Positions 9,470-19,340 of a DNA stretch of 64,000 nt are shown in pieces. The stretch's first letter is position 1; each line of letters starts with the position of its first letter. This DNA is from Paenibacillus sp. P25 (GTDB lineage Bacteria > Bacillota > Bacilli > Paenibacillales > NBRC-103111). Under the pieces are notes generated by a model, which saw only the letters and a program-made list of their open reading frames with translations, did no database searches and was not told the origin of the DNA. A program made the position numbers and the translations under genes. The stretch is from the NCBI GenBank assembly GCA_024704175.1, contig CP085629.1:248001-312000 (forward strand). Reading direction: 5' to 3'.

Positions 9470-10371
9470 ATGCAGGTGAAAAAAACCGATATATTAATTA
9501 CGGCTCTCCGTCTTTTTATTGAGCAAGGTTATCATGCCACATCGATCCAGGATATTCTTGACCAAACCAATATTTCAAGAGGAACTTTTTATAAACACTT
9601 TCAAACAAAAGGAGAGCTATTCAGGGATGTACTTGTGTATTCCGAAGAAAAAATGTATGTGGATCGTGATCAACTTTTAATCGGACAGGATGAAAAGAAC
9701 AAAGATATCTTTATTCGTCAGTTAGAAGTTATGATGAACTATCGCATAGAAAAAAAGTAGATGCATTGCTCATGGATGCTTTAGTTTCCAACGATAATGA
9801 AATTATTGCTTTCTTAAAACAGATTAGGCAACAATGGGCATATTGGTTCTTCACAAGGATGAAGCAGATTTACCCAGAATATCGAGATTATATTGCTGAT
9901 GCTACAATTTTTTTAACGGGGATTCTGCATAATGCCAACGAAATAAATAATGTTCAAATCCAACCAAAACCTATGATTGAAATTTGCAATTATTGTTTTA
10001 GTCTAGTAGATGAAGTACTTTCATTACTCAAACATAAGCGAATACGGCTATTTAATATTGAAGATTTTGAACAGTCTTTACTTAGTATAGGACAAGTAGA
10101 TTTCCCTTATAATGACCTTATGTTAAGTACTGGGAATTTAAAGAAATTAATTGAGAAACTTCCTGCGAATAACGATAATAGGCAACACGCCCTTGATTTG
10201 TTGCAATTTGTGCAGAATGAAGCAATGTCTGAGAATCCGCGGAAAGCCGTAATCTCAAGTTGTTTGAAATCTTTAATGAATATAAAAAGTATTATGAATA
10301 CTGATGAATTGGAAATTTACATGAATACATTAAAAAAGCTAGGGTTCTTTCCTGTGGACCTGAATCCGTGA
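9470..10371 (+). CDS. TetR/AcrR family regulator (one frameshift)
   Basis: About 300 residues, probably the repressor of the divergent MFS pump. The N-terminal HTH is clear (ILITALRLFIEQGYHATS, QDILDQTNISRGTFYKHF). The start is taken at ATG 9470 with GAAAGGATG upstream rather than at the longer 9437 frame. The frame stops at 9760 after an A run (9750-9756). One more A gives RIEKKVDALLMDALVSN and the frame continues to 10371 with a helical ligand-binding domain. The tail is longer than in most TetR proteins (usual length about 190-220). It is AT-rich. Confidence 0.8.
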
Positions 10372-10405
10372 CGAAATAGAGATTTCAAAAATGGAGTCTA
10401 GGTAG

Positions 10406-10566
10406 AAGGGTTATCCCTTTGCAGCGATAATTCCGCAGGATTTGCCTATTGCGGGGGTAATCCTTGCCGATCAGGTCAAACGCCTTGACTTGCAGTCCCG
10501 ACAAGCAGTTTTATCTGTAAAGTCTCAGAGACGACGCTGTCGGAGGTTATCTCCAGAGGGAACTGA
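10406..10566 (+). pseudogene. C-terminal remnant of a MazF/PemK-type toxin
   Basis: Reads KGYPFAAIIPQDLPIAGV then ILADQVKRLDLQSRQAV. Adding one T at 10509-10512 continues it as FICKVSETTLSEVISRGN and a stop at 10564-10566. The PF..IP..LP..GVILADQVKSLD core and the ending helix are typical of MazF/PemK endoribonucleases. The N-terminal half with the catalytic Arg is missing (a TAG directly precedes), and no antitoxin gene is adjacent. A relic with an additional indel. Confidence 0.6.
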
Positions 10567-10626
10567 CTAATCCGAAAATTAGGGGAATGGTTGTAATCCA
10601 TTGGACATTCAAAGATTTTATAACGA

Positions 10627-10655
10627 AGCCTGGGCGGAGTGGCCAGGGCTTTTTT
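10627..10655 (+). terminator. rho-independent terminator
   Basis: Imperfect GC hairpin (AGCC..TGG / CCAGGGCT) followed by six T. It lies 60 bases after the MazF remnant. Confidence 0.55.
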
Positions 10656-11093
10656 GTGCGAATGGGAATCGCACTTGTACATGGGCTTGAGGAATCTGTA
10701 CTTGGGAAAGCTTATCCGGGCGACGTTTAGTTCGCCCTGTTTAGTCCTGTCTCAAACATATCATCCGGTGCTTATCTGCAGCTTGTAAGCGTCAAATTCC
10801 GCACACCTAGAAAAGCGACGGGATTCATGCGATCATTCGCGTAGCTGAAAGTTACGTGTGCACGTAAGTAGACGCGAGTTATTTTTCGACCGCGGCCGAA
10901 ACGGGCAGTATAGTTTAAGATCGTGAGCGGTGAACCCATGTCACAAGTGAGGCGAAATTTTTGGCCTTAACCGCCCGGGGAGGGGAATTGCCCCGGAATT
11001 GCCTGGGGGAAGGGTGGGGATGATGTTACCTTGTGGAATTACGGTATAGGCCGGATGAAGGGGATCTCGAAGTCAATTTCAAGGCTATTATCC
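10656..11093. other. intergenic, no gene seen
   Basis: Only a small hairpin (GGGCGA/TCGCCC near 10717-10737). No supported gene on either strand. Confidence 0.4.
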
Positions 11094-11810
11094 TCAAAGA
11101 TTTTTTGATCGTTTGGAGGCCGCCATTGCCTCCACTCCAGCCATTAGGAGGTCTGTACCGAACTTGAAGTGACGATCCGTATCGACGCAAGCCGCAATAT
11201 TCGGGGCCGCTTCCACGAGCCAAGGATATTGTTGCTGTGGAAGGCCTCCATAGAACCCCAACAATTTAGCCCCCCACACCTGACGTTCTTCTTCCGTTCC
11301 TTGTACGTAACCATCTCCTGTCGCAACCAGCGACACCACTTGATTCAGCAAATGCTCAAAAATCAAGAATGCTTCTTGGGGTTCGAAACCAGCGTTGCGA
11401 AGGATGCCAATTGAAGTCTCGAATATGTTGAGCCTATTCGTTGAAGGCAGGGATCGCCTGGACAGCAAGCTTCTGCCCGAGGGATGGTCGAGCAACACCC
11501 GACGAAGAGCGTAAAGTAATCCCCTCACCTGTTCCCGCCAATCCGCCTCTTTGACTGCCGAGGTATCGAAAGAAGCCAGCATAAGTTCGGTCATGGCATC
11601 TAACAGGTCATCCTTGTTGCGTACATGACGATAGATGGCCATGGGTGTTACGCCGAAATCGTGGGCTAAGCGCCGAAAACTCACCGCTTCGATTCCTTCC
11701 GTATCCGCAATACTCAATGCCAGCCCCACGATGGCCTCTCGACTAAGGCGAACAGGGCCTTTCCGGTTATAGGTACCTTTAGGTATTTGATCATTGTTAT
11801 TGTGGACCAC
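11094..11810 (-). CDS. TetR family repressor (tetracycline-repressor-like C domain)
   Basis: 238 residues. The N-terminal HTH is at about residues 22-70 (LSREAIVGLALSIADTEG, FGVTPMAIYRHVRNKDDL). The C-terminal helical domain resembles TetR_C (LLDHPSGRSLLSRRSL). It is divergent from the beta-lactamase-like gene at 11935. Two identical-arm palindromes lie in the shared promoter region, which makes it the probable repressor of that gene and of itself. Inducer unknown. Confidence 0.85.
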   Translation of the reverse strand: MVHNNNDQIPKGTYNRKGPVRLSREAIVGLALSIADTEGIEAVSFRRLAHDFGVTPMAIYRHVRNKDDLLDAMTELMLASFDTSAVKEADWREQVRGLLYALRRVLLDHPSGRSLLSRRSLPSTNRLNIFETSIGILRNAGFEPQEAFLIFEHLLNQVVSLVATGDGYVQGTEEERQVWGAKLLGFYGGLPQQQYPWLVEAAPNIAACVDTDRHFKFGTDLLMAGVEAMAASKRSKNL

Positions 11811-11860
11811 AGTTCGACGCCCCCGAAAGAAAAATAATAACAGTATTATAACACAGAAAG

Positions 11861-11908
11861 TTGACGAGTATACACTGTATACGTATAATGGCCGTATACG
11901 GCGTATAC
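11861..11908 (+). promoter_or_regulatory. sigma-A promoter overlapped by two TetR-type operators
   Basis: TTGACG (11861-11866), a 17-base spacer, then TATAAT (11884-11889). A palindrome GTATAC-ACT-GTATAC (11868-11882) fills the spacer. A second, GTATAC-GGC-GTATAC (11894-11908), lies at the expected transcription start, 26 bases centre to centre from the first. It is upstream of the hydrolase gene at 11935 and about 50-60 bases from the divergent TetR start. Repression by occlusion is the obvious reading. Confidence 0.8.
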
Positions 11909-11934
11909 TTTAGGGCATGAGGAGTTGACACGAA

Positions 11935-13385
11935 ATGAACTTCCGCAAAACTCACCCCTTGGCAATCCTTTTTAGAAGTAAAAGAAAACGCAGGTTTACT
12001 TTGTTGGCAATCGCACCGTTTTAACATTATTCGTTAGCTTAGGATTTGTGCTTTATCAGCCATTGATGGTTGCTTCGGGTTATACCAGCAAAGAAGTCTG
12101 TTCTGGAACCTTTGTTTCGGGCATGGACTCCAATCAGGTTTACACGGACATGGTCAAGCCTGAAGGAGCCATTCGTCTCATCAGCAGTTTGATTCACATC
12201 AACGTTGACCATGAAAAACGCGATGTAACAACGACAATTGCAGGACTTTACAAAACTCGGGCGGTGTATGGCAATGGGATGGGGTGCATGTTGGTGCATT
12301 CACCCGAGGACGTTACTTTGGCTACAACTGCTGATTCTTATTCCACAGCCGCCCCATCGGATTCGCTAGCTCCTGAAATAGCGGGATCCGCCGTGGTTGT
12401 GCCTAGGAACGAACAACTTGCCGCCGCGCTCGACCGAGCTTTTGCAGAGCGTGAGCAACCGCCTTATATTCGTACCCAAGCGATCGTTGTAGTCAAAGAC
12501 GGAAAAATCGTGGCCGAGCGTTATGCTCCTGGCATAGGTGTGGACACGCAATTATTGGGATTCTCGGCGACAAAATCCGTCACCAACGCGCTGATCGGCA
12601 TTCTGGTCCGGCAGGGAAAACTGAATGTCGACCAACCCGCACCTATTGCAGCATGGCAAAATGAAAAGGATCCGCGTCGCATGATCACAACAGATGAATT
12701 GTTGCGGCAAACAAGCGGACTTGCTCTTAAAGAAACCAGTACAGGATTCGACCCCGCTTCCAGAATGATATTTCTCGAGCGAGACATGGCGGGCTTCGCC
12801 GAGAAGGCAAAACTAGTTGCTACGCCCGGAACCCAATGGGCCTATACTGATGGAAACTTTATCCTTCTCTCGCGCATTATCCGCGATGCCATCGGTGGTC
12901 ATGCCTCAAATGTTAGACAGTTTGCACAGCGTGAACTTTTCGGGCCGACCGGCATGAACCACGTGACGCTGGAGTTTGATGCGACCGGCACACCAAACGG
13001 TGCAATGTCTATGTTGGCATCTGCGCGTGGCTGGGCTCGTTTTGGGCTTTTGTACCTGAACGACGGCGTGGTGGGTACCGACCGCATCCTGCCGAAAGGG
13101 TGGGTTAAATACTCGTCCTCACAGACGCTTGATACCGGCTATGGAGCCGGCTTTTGGATTAACCTTGCTGCGAGTGGCAAAGCGCCGTATGGTCTTCCAT
13201 GGGGGATGCCCCATGTGCCCGATGATGCATTTTTCGCCATGGGCAATATGGGGCAGCATGTTGTAATCGTACCCTCCCAGCATCTGGTCGTGGTGCGACT
13301 GGGCATGTCATCTCATCCAGATGGTCTTATCGCTGGAGCCGATCGGCTAGTTGCCGATGTGATCGCGGCACTTCAACACGATTAA
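11935..13385 (+). CDS. class C beta-lactamase-like serine hydrolase (one frameshift)
   Basis: Starts at ATG 11935 (GAGGAG at 11919-11924) with a basic N-terminus. The first frame ends at TAA 12021-12023. Adding one T to 12019-12022 gives APFLTLFVSLGFVLYQPLMV, a membrane anchor or uncleaved signal, and the frame continues to 13385 (about 483 residues). The catalytic domain shows GFSATKSVTNALIG (SxxK), LLRQTSGLAL, WAYTDGN (Y-x-x-N region) and a C-terminal GQHVVIVPSQHLVVVRLG strand. It resembles esterase EstB, NylB-type amidases and penicillin-binding relatives rather than a proven beta-lactamase. An N-terminal region of about 120 residues precedes the catalytic domain. Controlled by the divergent TetR (inference). 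Confidence 0.82.
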
Positions 13386-13550
13386 TAGACTGGCTGTCTC
13401 CTTTGCGATTACGACCGCATACGATAGCATTCAATGTCCGCTTAGGGCAATCCCAAAAAAGAGTTCCATTTAAACAACATTATTAAGAAACACGAGCATT
13501 GAAGGAACACCGTATAACCCCGTCTTGGATGGAACGGGGCTGAACGATGC

Positions 13551-14879
13551 TTATTTGGAATAGATGCGGCATACAAGCGGTAATGACGCTGACCAGGGAG
13601 CAAGCTTGCTCAGTGCTTCTTTATTTGCTGGATTGGGAAGCTGTGGCGACCGCTCAAACAGATGCTGCAAGTACAGATGTGGCTTAAGACCGTTAGCTTT
13701 AGCCGTCTCAACGATGCTGTAAATGATCGCGCTGGCCTTGGCTCCGCGCGGCGTATTGCTTAATACGAAATTTTTTCGACCGATAACCACGGGTTTAATC
13801 GAGCGTTCGCTGCGGTTGTTATCGATTTCTAGCCGTCGGTCCTGAAAGAATACGTTCAGCTTCTCCCACTGGTTCGTACAGTAAGTGATCGCCGTACCTA
13901 ACAAACTTTTGGGCAGTACACGCGACCGCTGAGCTTCTAACCAAGCTGAGAACGCGTCCAAGATCGGTCGACTCTCCGCAAGTCGGGCTTCATAACGCTG
14001 CTCGGGCGTCGCATCTTTCCACTTGCGTTCCACCTCAAAGAGAGCGTTGCAGAAGGCCAGTCCTTCCGCCGCTGCTGTGTTGGAACGCTGACCTGCAGGT
14101 AATGCTTGAAGGGCCTCGTGATATTTCCGCCTTGCATGAGCCCAACAACCGAGCTGCGTGACACCTTCCACTTGATTGTAGCCGCTGTATCCATCGGTCT
14201 GCAGATAACCGGTAAATCCCTTGAGGAATTTGCCCGGATATTCGCCGCCTCGTCCCGTCTGGTAGTCATAAAGGATGATGTCCGGACCGACCTGGCCGGT
14301 GCGATACAACCACAGGTACGACTTCGATTGCGCTGCACGCCCTGACTCCTTGAGCACTTGAAGGGTCGTTTCATCCGCATGCGCAATGTCTCGTCTAAGC
14401 AGTTCCTTATGCATGTAGTCATACAGCGGCGTTAGCCAGCGTTCTGCACCCGCAATCATCCAGTTCGCTAGCGTTTGGCGTGACCACTCAATGCCCAAAC
14501 GCAGGAACTGCTGCTCCTGCCGGTATAGCGGCAGGCTATCCGCGTACTTCTGGCTCATGACATACGCCAACATCGATGGCGATACCAGACTGCCCGGTAA
14601 CACTGGTGCGGGCATCGGGGCGGTCACGATTGGCGTGGAAATCGCTTCTTGTTCGCAACGACGGCATCCGTACACATAGCGTATATGCTCCACTACGTTC
14701 ATTTGAGGAGGGATGAGCTTTAACTCCCGCCGCACCTCCGTACTCATTTCGTGCAGCTTTCCCGCACAAAACGAACAAACCTGCTCGTCTTCGCTCAGCC
14801 GGTATTCAATCGTCTCGACCGGCGCCGATGCGAGTTTCGCTTCTCGGCCGCCGACCGTTTTCTTGCGCTTATACTCCAT
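13551..14879 (-). CDS. tnpC: IS66 family transposase (TnpC), N-terminally short
   Basis: 442 residues. The zinc-finger-like Cys pairs C35/C38 and C72/C75 are present, followed by the DDE transposase core: D169 (AHADETTL), the QTDGYSGYN Asp, and the Glu of NNRSERSIKPVVIG. The C-terminal LYLQHLFERSPQ segment typical of IS66 is intact. Full-length IS66 transposases are usually about 500-530 residues. The leucine-zipper region is missing here, and no TnpA or TnpB gene is found, so it is a partial element. Clear terminal inverted repeats could not be identified. Catalytic residues survive. Confidence 0.85.
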   Translation of the reverse strand: MEYKRKKTVGGREAKLASAPVETIEYRLSEDEQVCSFCAGKLHEMSTEVRRELKLIPPQMNVVEHIRYVYGCRRCEQEAISTPIVTAPMPAPVLPGSLVSPSMLAYVMSQKYADSLPLYRQEQQFLRLGIEWSRQTLANWMIAGAERWLTPLYDYMHKELLRRDIAHADETTLQVLKESGRAAQSKSYLWLYRTGQVGPDIILYDYQTGRGGEYPGKFLKGFTGYLQTDGYSGYNQVEGVTQLGCWAHARRKYHEALQALPAGQRSNTAAAEGLAFCNALFEVERKWKDATPEQRYEARLAESRPILDAFSAWLEAQRSRVLPKSLLGTAITYCTNQWEKLNVFFQDRRLEIDNNRSERSIKPVVIGRKNFVLSNTPRGAKASAIIYSIVETAKANGLKPHLYLQHLFERSPQLPNPANKEALSKLAPWSASLPLVCRIYSK

Positions 14880-14902
14880 TAACGAAATCCGACACGGATT
14901 AA

Positions 14903-15031
14903 CTCCTTCGTTTTCAAGAAAATTGGTACTGGAATGACCATATCTGGATGGATACGGAGGGCTTTAAGGAAGGAGAAGATCGCTTTTGGCGAGAGCCGAG
15001 ACTTGATTCCATAATCGATGTATGTAGGTGA
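14903..15031 (+). pseudogene. possible 3' remnant of a gene next to the IS66 element
   Basis: An open 42-codon stretch on the plus strand (ENWYWNDHIWMDTEGFKE...) with a protein-like composition rich in W, D and E, but no start codon or RBS. It begins within 25 bases of the IS66 coding end and could be the tail of an interrupted gene. Family not recognised. Confidence 0.25.
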
Positions 15032-15468
15032 ATAAATATGCAAATCCAGTTTTGCGAGAATTCTCCACTTATACTGAAAATGTGCATCTTATTCAGCATT
15101 TACTAAAGTAACCCTTCTCATTAAATATGAAAACACGACTTGATGCATCAACATTTTTCCGTTGGATGTTCTCATCAATTATGGCAACACACAGTGGTGT
15201 GGTGGTGGAAAATAAGTTTTTTTCATGGTTTTCGCAAATGTAAACAGCAAGGTCTATGTTCGGGAGAAGCATACTTTCAGCAGGGGATAGCCTAACGGAT
15301 GCGAAGAGATTTACATACACACCTCTTCCTCCTTCTTCGTTCATTTTTTCTGACTTCTTAGTAGATTGAAGAATCTGTATAATCTAGATTAGATACTAGC
15401 GCGGAGTTCTGGCCATTTCTTTGGAAGTAACACGCATGTGCTAAAATTAAAAATGCAGGTGAATAAAA
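15032..15468. other. intergenic, no gene seen
   Basis: AT-rich; only short low-quality frames on either strand. It presumably contains the promoter of the AraC gene at 15469. Confidence 0.4.
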
Positions 15469-16656
15469 ATGAACGATAAGTATATATTCGAGCAAATCGT
15501 TGATTTAATTCATACCGAAATTAGAAGAATCAACCCTTTTGGTGAAATAGTAGAGAATTATGGGAATACACCAACTGGGCATGATCCCTTCCACATGGAT
15601 AAAGAGTTTCTAAAAACAATTCTAAGCAAAGAAATGAAACCTTTTCCAGTAATATTTAGCGAGAAAGATCATATCTATTACAGCTTGATAGTGCTGAAGA
15701 ATGATGAAAAAATACTTATTGGCCCTGTTCAGATCATCAATGAGTATAATAATTTAGCAGAATATATGGTGAAAAAACACAATCTTCGGGATGATCAATC
15801 TTATAAACTGCCTTTCTGTGACTTCAATACATTACTGAAAGGTATTCTTTTGCTCAATCACTTTTTAACGGGTGAACAAATTTATTATGACGAGCTCTGC
15901 AAATTCAACGGTATCACCGAGGACGATATCAATGCTGCAAATAATGAGATTCGCCACATTGTATTTCACCATCGAGAAGTTGGAATACCTCATAACCCCT
16001 ATGATCATGAAGTAAGAAAGCTGGAAAGCATACAAAATGGCGATGTGGATCTTTTGATAACGTGTCAAAAGGAAATTTGGGTTGGGGAGCTGGGGAAAGT
16101 AGCTCGCAATCCAGTGCGGCAGGCAAAGAATATGGCCATTATCGTCATCGTGCTTGCATCAAGAGCGACCATTAGAGGAGGTTTATCCCCAGAATTATCT
16201 TTTTCGATGGCAGATGGCTTCATCTTAAACATCGAGAATCTGAACAATGTCTTGCGGATTCAAGCAGCAACGATTCAGTCAGAAATAGAGTTTGCTAAAG
16301 CAGTCAAGCGACTGAATAAATCGAACAATAAAAATAAATTAGTCGAAAAGACCAAAGAATATATTTTTATACATTTGAATCGTAATATTCGTGTGAGTGA
16401 AATTGGGGCGGCATTAGGTGTGAATAAAGATTACTTATCTTCCGTATTTAGTAGGGGTGAAGGAATTACCATACAAAGCTATATTTGCAGGGAAAAAATA
16501 AAACAGAGTGAAGAGCTTTTGAAATACTCGGATTATAAAATTCATGAGATTTCTAACTACTTATCATTTAGTTCTCAAAGCCATTTCGGGCAATGCTTTA
16601 AGAGGATTGTCGGAGTGACGCCACATCAATATCGAAATCTATATGCAAAAAGATAA
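15469..16656 (+). CDS. AraC family transcriptional regulator
   Basis: 395 residues. The N-terminal region of about 280 residues (LIHTEIRRINPFGEIVENYG..., HHREVGIPHNPYDHEVRKLE) resembles the sensor part of AraC regulators often annotated as YSIRK-targeted surface-antigen regulators. The C-terminal double HTH occupies about residues 297-393 (RVSEIGAALGVNKDYLSS, SSQSHFGQCFKRIVGVTPHQYR). The start has AGGTGA 7 bases upstream. It lies 97 bases before a GH51 gene in the same direction and may regulate it (inference). Confidence 0.82.
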   Translation: MNDKYIFEQIVDLIHTEIRRINPFGEIVENYGNTPTGHDPFHMDKEFLKTILSKEMKPFPVIFSEKDHIYYSLIVLKNDEKILIGPVQIINEYNNLAEYMVKKHNLRDDQSYKLPFCDFNTLLKGILLLNHFLTGEQIYYDELCKFNGITEDDINAANNEIRHIVFHHREVGIPHNPYDHEVRKLESIQNGDVDLLITCQKEIWVGELGKVARNPVRQAKNMAIIVIVLASRATIRGGLSPELSFSMADGFILNIENLNNVLRIQAATIQSEIEFAKAVKRLNKSNNKNKLVEKTKEYIFIHLNRNIRVSEIGAALGVNKDYLSSVFSRGEGITIQSYICREKIKQSEELLKYSDYKIHEISNYLSFSSQSHFGQCFKRIVGVTPHQYRNLYAKR

Positions 16657-16753
16657 TATTTTTGATAGAAAACTAATGTATCTGATATATTAGTTATTTT
16701 GGGACTGATATCATCTCCTTATCAGCATCAATATCAGATGGAGGAATGATAGA

Positions 16754-18252
16754 ATGGTTCAAATCCAAGTCAATGAAAAGAGAAGCTACGGTCAAAGAAG
16801 TCTAATGCTTTATGGACATTTTATTGAGCATTTCCACAAACAGATTTACAATGGAATCTTCGATCCTGAATCACCTTTTGCTAATGAAGACGGATTTCGT
16901 ACCGATATCATTGAAGCAATGAAAAAAATTCAGGTTCCTATTCTAAGATGGCCAGGTGGTTGTTTTGTTTCTTCTTATCATTGGAAGGATGCAGTTGGTG
17001 ATGATCGGAAGCCTCTCTTTGATAAAGCATGGCGTGTAGAAGATCCAAATACATTTGGTACAGATGAGTATATGAAAATGTGTAAAGCAATTGGCTGTGA
17101 GCCTTATATCTGTACGAATGCGGGAACGGGAACAGCAGAAGAAATGAGCGATTGGGTTGAATACTGCAACTTGGAGAATGAAGGTCAATATGCAAAGTGG
17201 AGAATAAAAAACGGAAATCCGGACCCTTACCAAGTGAAGTACTGGAGCATTGGAAATGAAAATTATGGCTCTTGGGAAATTGGGGCAAAATCAGCGGATG
17301 AGTGGGGACGATTAGTCCGAGAAGCTGCAAAAATGATGAAGCATGTTGATCCACGGACTGAGCTTTCTGCCGCATGACCCTCCCTGATTTGGAGTGGAAT
17401 ATTGATTTACTAAAACATTGTGGAGATTACCTGGATTGGATTTCCATTCATGAATATTGGGATATGGTTCCGGAGAAGAACGATTTAGCAACGTATGAAC
17501 AATGCTTGGCGTACACAATCGGTATTGATCATGCGATTGATGAAGTCAGAGGTCTACTAAGGGCGATGAAATTAGATAAGAAAATTAAAATAGCCTTTGA
17601 CGAATGGAATTTAAGAAGTTGGCATCATCCTAATGTGCACACCATTAAACAAGGGATCGATAAAAAGGACTTTTTGGATCCGCGGGATAAAAATGATGAT
17701 AACAGCCAATATACCATGGCAGACGCGATCTTTACGGCTAGCTTCTTAAGTGCCATGAATCGAAATTGCGATATTGTAGGAATGGCTAATTTTGCGCCTA
17801 TTGTTAATACGAGAGGTTGCATTTATAGCTACTCCGAAGGAATTGTTTTGAGAAGCACGTACCATGTATTCGATCTTTATGTTAATTATCTTGGGGACAC
17901 GATTATTGATTTGTGGTCCGAAGGCATGCCTACTATGAGAGTTACTCATAAGAACGGAAGGGAAATGGAACTAGACACCTTGGACATACTTGCAACAAAG
18001 TGGTCGGATAAACCGGGTATTGCCTTGTCGGTAATCAATAAACATCCGGTGGAAAGCCAAAAAATTTCCCTTTCTTTTTCATGCAGCGGCACAAAGGTAA
18101 CTTTACTTGGGATTAGTGGCGAAACACCGGACTCCTATAACGATGTTGATAAGAATGAGGTCGTGATATTTAAAGAAGATCTCGGCAATTTTAGAGAGGA
18201 CATGTACATCGAAATAAAACCTCATTCCGTAAATATTATACAGATATATTAA
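16754..18252 (+). CDS. abfA: alpha-L-arabinofuranosidase (GH51), one frameshift
   Basis: A complete GH51 enzyme of about 499 residues after correction, the usual family length. It lacks a signal peptide, so it acts in the cytoplasm on imported arabino-oligosaccharides. The N-terminal MLYGHFIEHFHKQIYNGI and RWPGGCF motifs, acid/base E169 (YWSIGNEN) and the nucleophile in IAFDEWNLR are all present. The first frame ends at 17377, just after ELSAA. One added base near 17371-17375 joins it to TLPDLEWNIDLLKHCGDYLD, exactly the family sequence. RBS GGAGGAATGAT precedes ATG 16754. The upstream AraC gene is a likely regulator. Confidence 0.88.
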
Positions 18253-18289
18253 GATGTTCAATTCGTCTGCGGAAAATCTAATAATCCGA

Positions 18290-19117
18290 CTATTGTGCTG
18301 GTTGGAATTGACGCGCTTCACTCATTTTTCGAACTTGCTGTGGTGTAAACAAACTGAATTCCCGGAAATCTTTTAGAAAGTGAGATTGGTCAAAATAGTT
18401 TTGTTGGATGGCAACTTCGCTGACATTCGTGTTTGAGCCAAGGAGGAAGGCGAGGGAAGTTTGAAAACGAATGATTCGACTGAATAACTTGGGGGATATC
18501 CCTAAGTGTTCTTCAAACAGAAGACGTAAATATCGAGCGGAATAGCCGACTTCTCCAGAAAGCTCCTTTATTGTAATTCCTCCTCCGGAACGGTATATGC
18601 ATTGAAGCGCGTGATTGATCACTTGTGAAGTCGATCGGTATTCAGTTTTGAGTATTCGGGGTAGTACGGATTGTTCAAAATAAGCGATTCTCTCTTCGAT
18701 AGTATGCAGATTAGCGATGATGGAACAAATATCGACGCACTCTTTCGACGTGTCAATGAGAGATACCTGGGTGTTCACAATTTCGCGAAACGATAGTATG
18801 TGAAAATTCATGCTCTGCACAGGCGTAAATCGAGCGCAAAAGTAAAGGGTATTGGGCTCTAACCGGATTGTTGTTCCTCGCAGAATACTCCCGTACAGAA
18901 TCGCATGTGGAGAACAAGGATTGCAGCAGTAAAATACACTGAGGCAACCGTCGGGGACAATGGGGAGTTCATCAGTCTGGCCCGCAACCGTGAATTGATA
19001 ATACCACATGCTCTGACCATTAATATGGGCATGCTTTTCCACGTAGTTCGTTGCATTCATTTTAATTCCGTATTGAATCGGACTTTGATTGAAGGTGACG
19101 ATGCTTGTTTTCTGCAT
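18290..19117 (-). CDS. AraC family regulator with DUF6597-type N domain
   Basis: 275 residues from ATG 19117, chosen because GGAGGGG lies 5 bases upstream; a longer start at 19141 exists. The N-terminal half has the PDGCLSVFYCC motif of the DUF6597 effector domain. The C-terminal HTH pair begins at about residue 175 (ITIKELSGEVGYSARYLRLL, IQQNYFDQSHFLKDFREFS). It is convergent with the GH51 gene and divergent from the MBL-fold hydrolase. Target unknown. Confidence 0.83.
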   Translation of the reverse strand: MQKTSIVTFNQSPIQYGIKMNATNYVEKHAHINGQSMWYYQFTVAGQTDELPIVPDGCLSVFYCCNPCSPHAILYGSILRGTTIRLEPNTLYFCARFTPVQSMNFHILSFREIVNTQVSLIDTSKECVDICSIIANLHTIEERIAYFEQSVLPRILKTEYRSTSQVINHALQCIYRSGGGITIKELSGEVGYSARYLRLLFEEHLGISPKLFSRIIRFQTSLAFLLGSNTNVSEVAIQQNYFDQSHFLKDFREFSLFTPQQVRKMSEARQFQPAQ

Positions 19118-19340
19118 AATTCCCCTCCGCGCATTAGTCAAATGACCTCGATTGAGGTAGTCATAAAAATCTTTTTTATGCTTTTCAGCTTATCAAAAAA
19201 CTTGAATTGTGCCAACCATACTTACAATGGCAGATCCGTTTACAAATCGGAAATCCTGCTATCGTTATTGCCGATATTTACAATACAAAAGTCGGAAACG
19301 GACTTATGATGGAAGTATGAACAGATTGGCACCCAAAATA

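Noticed and set aside
10476..10682. Minus-strand frame over the MazF remnant and terminator
   Set aside because: It crosses a terminator hairpin and lies opposite a recognisable toxin fragment.
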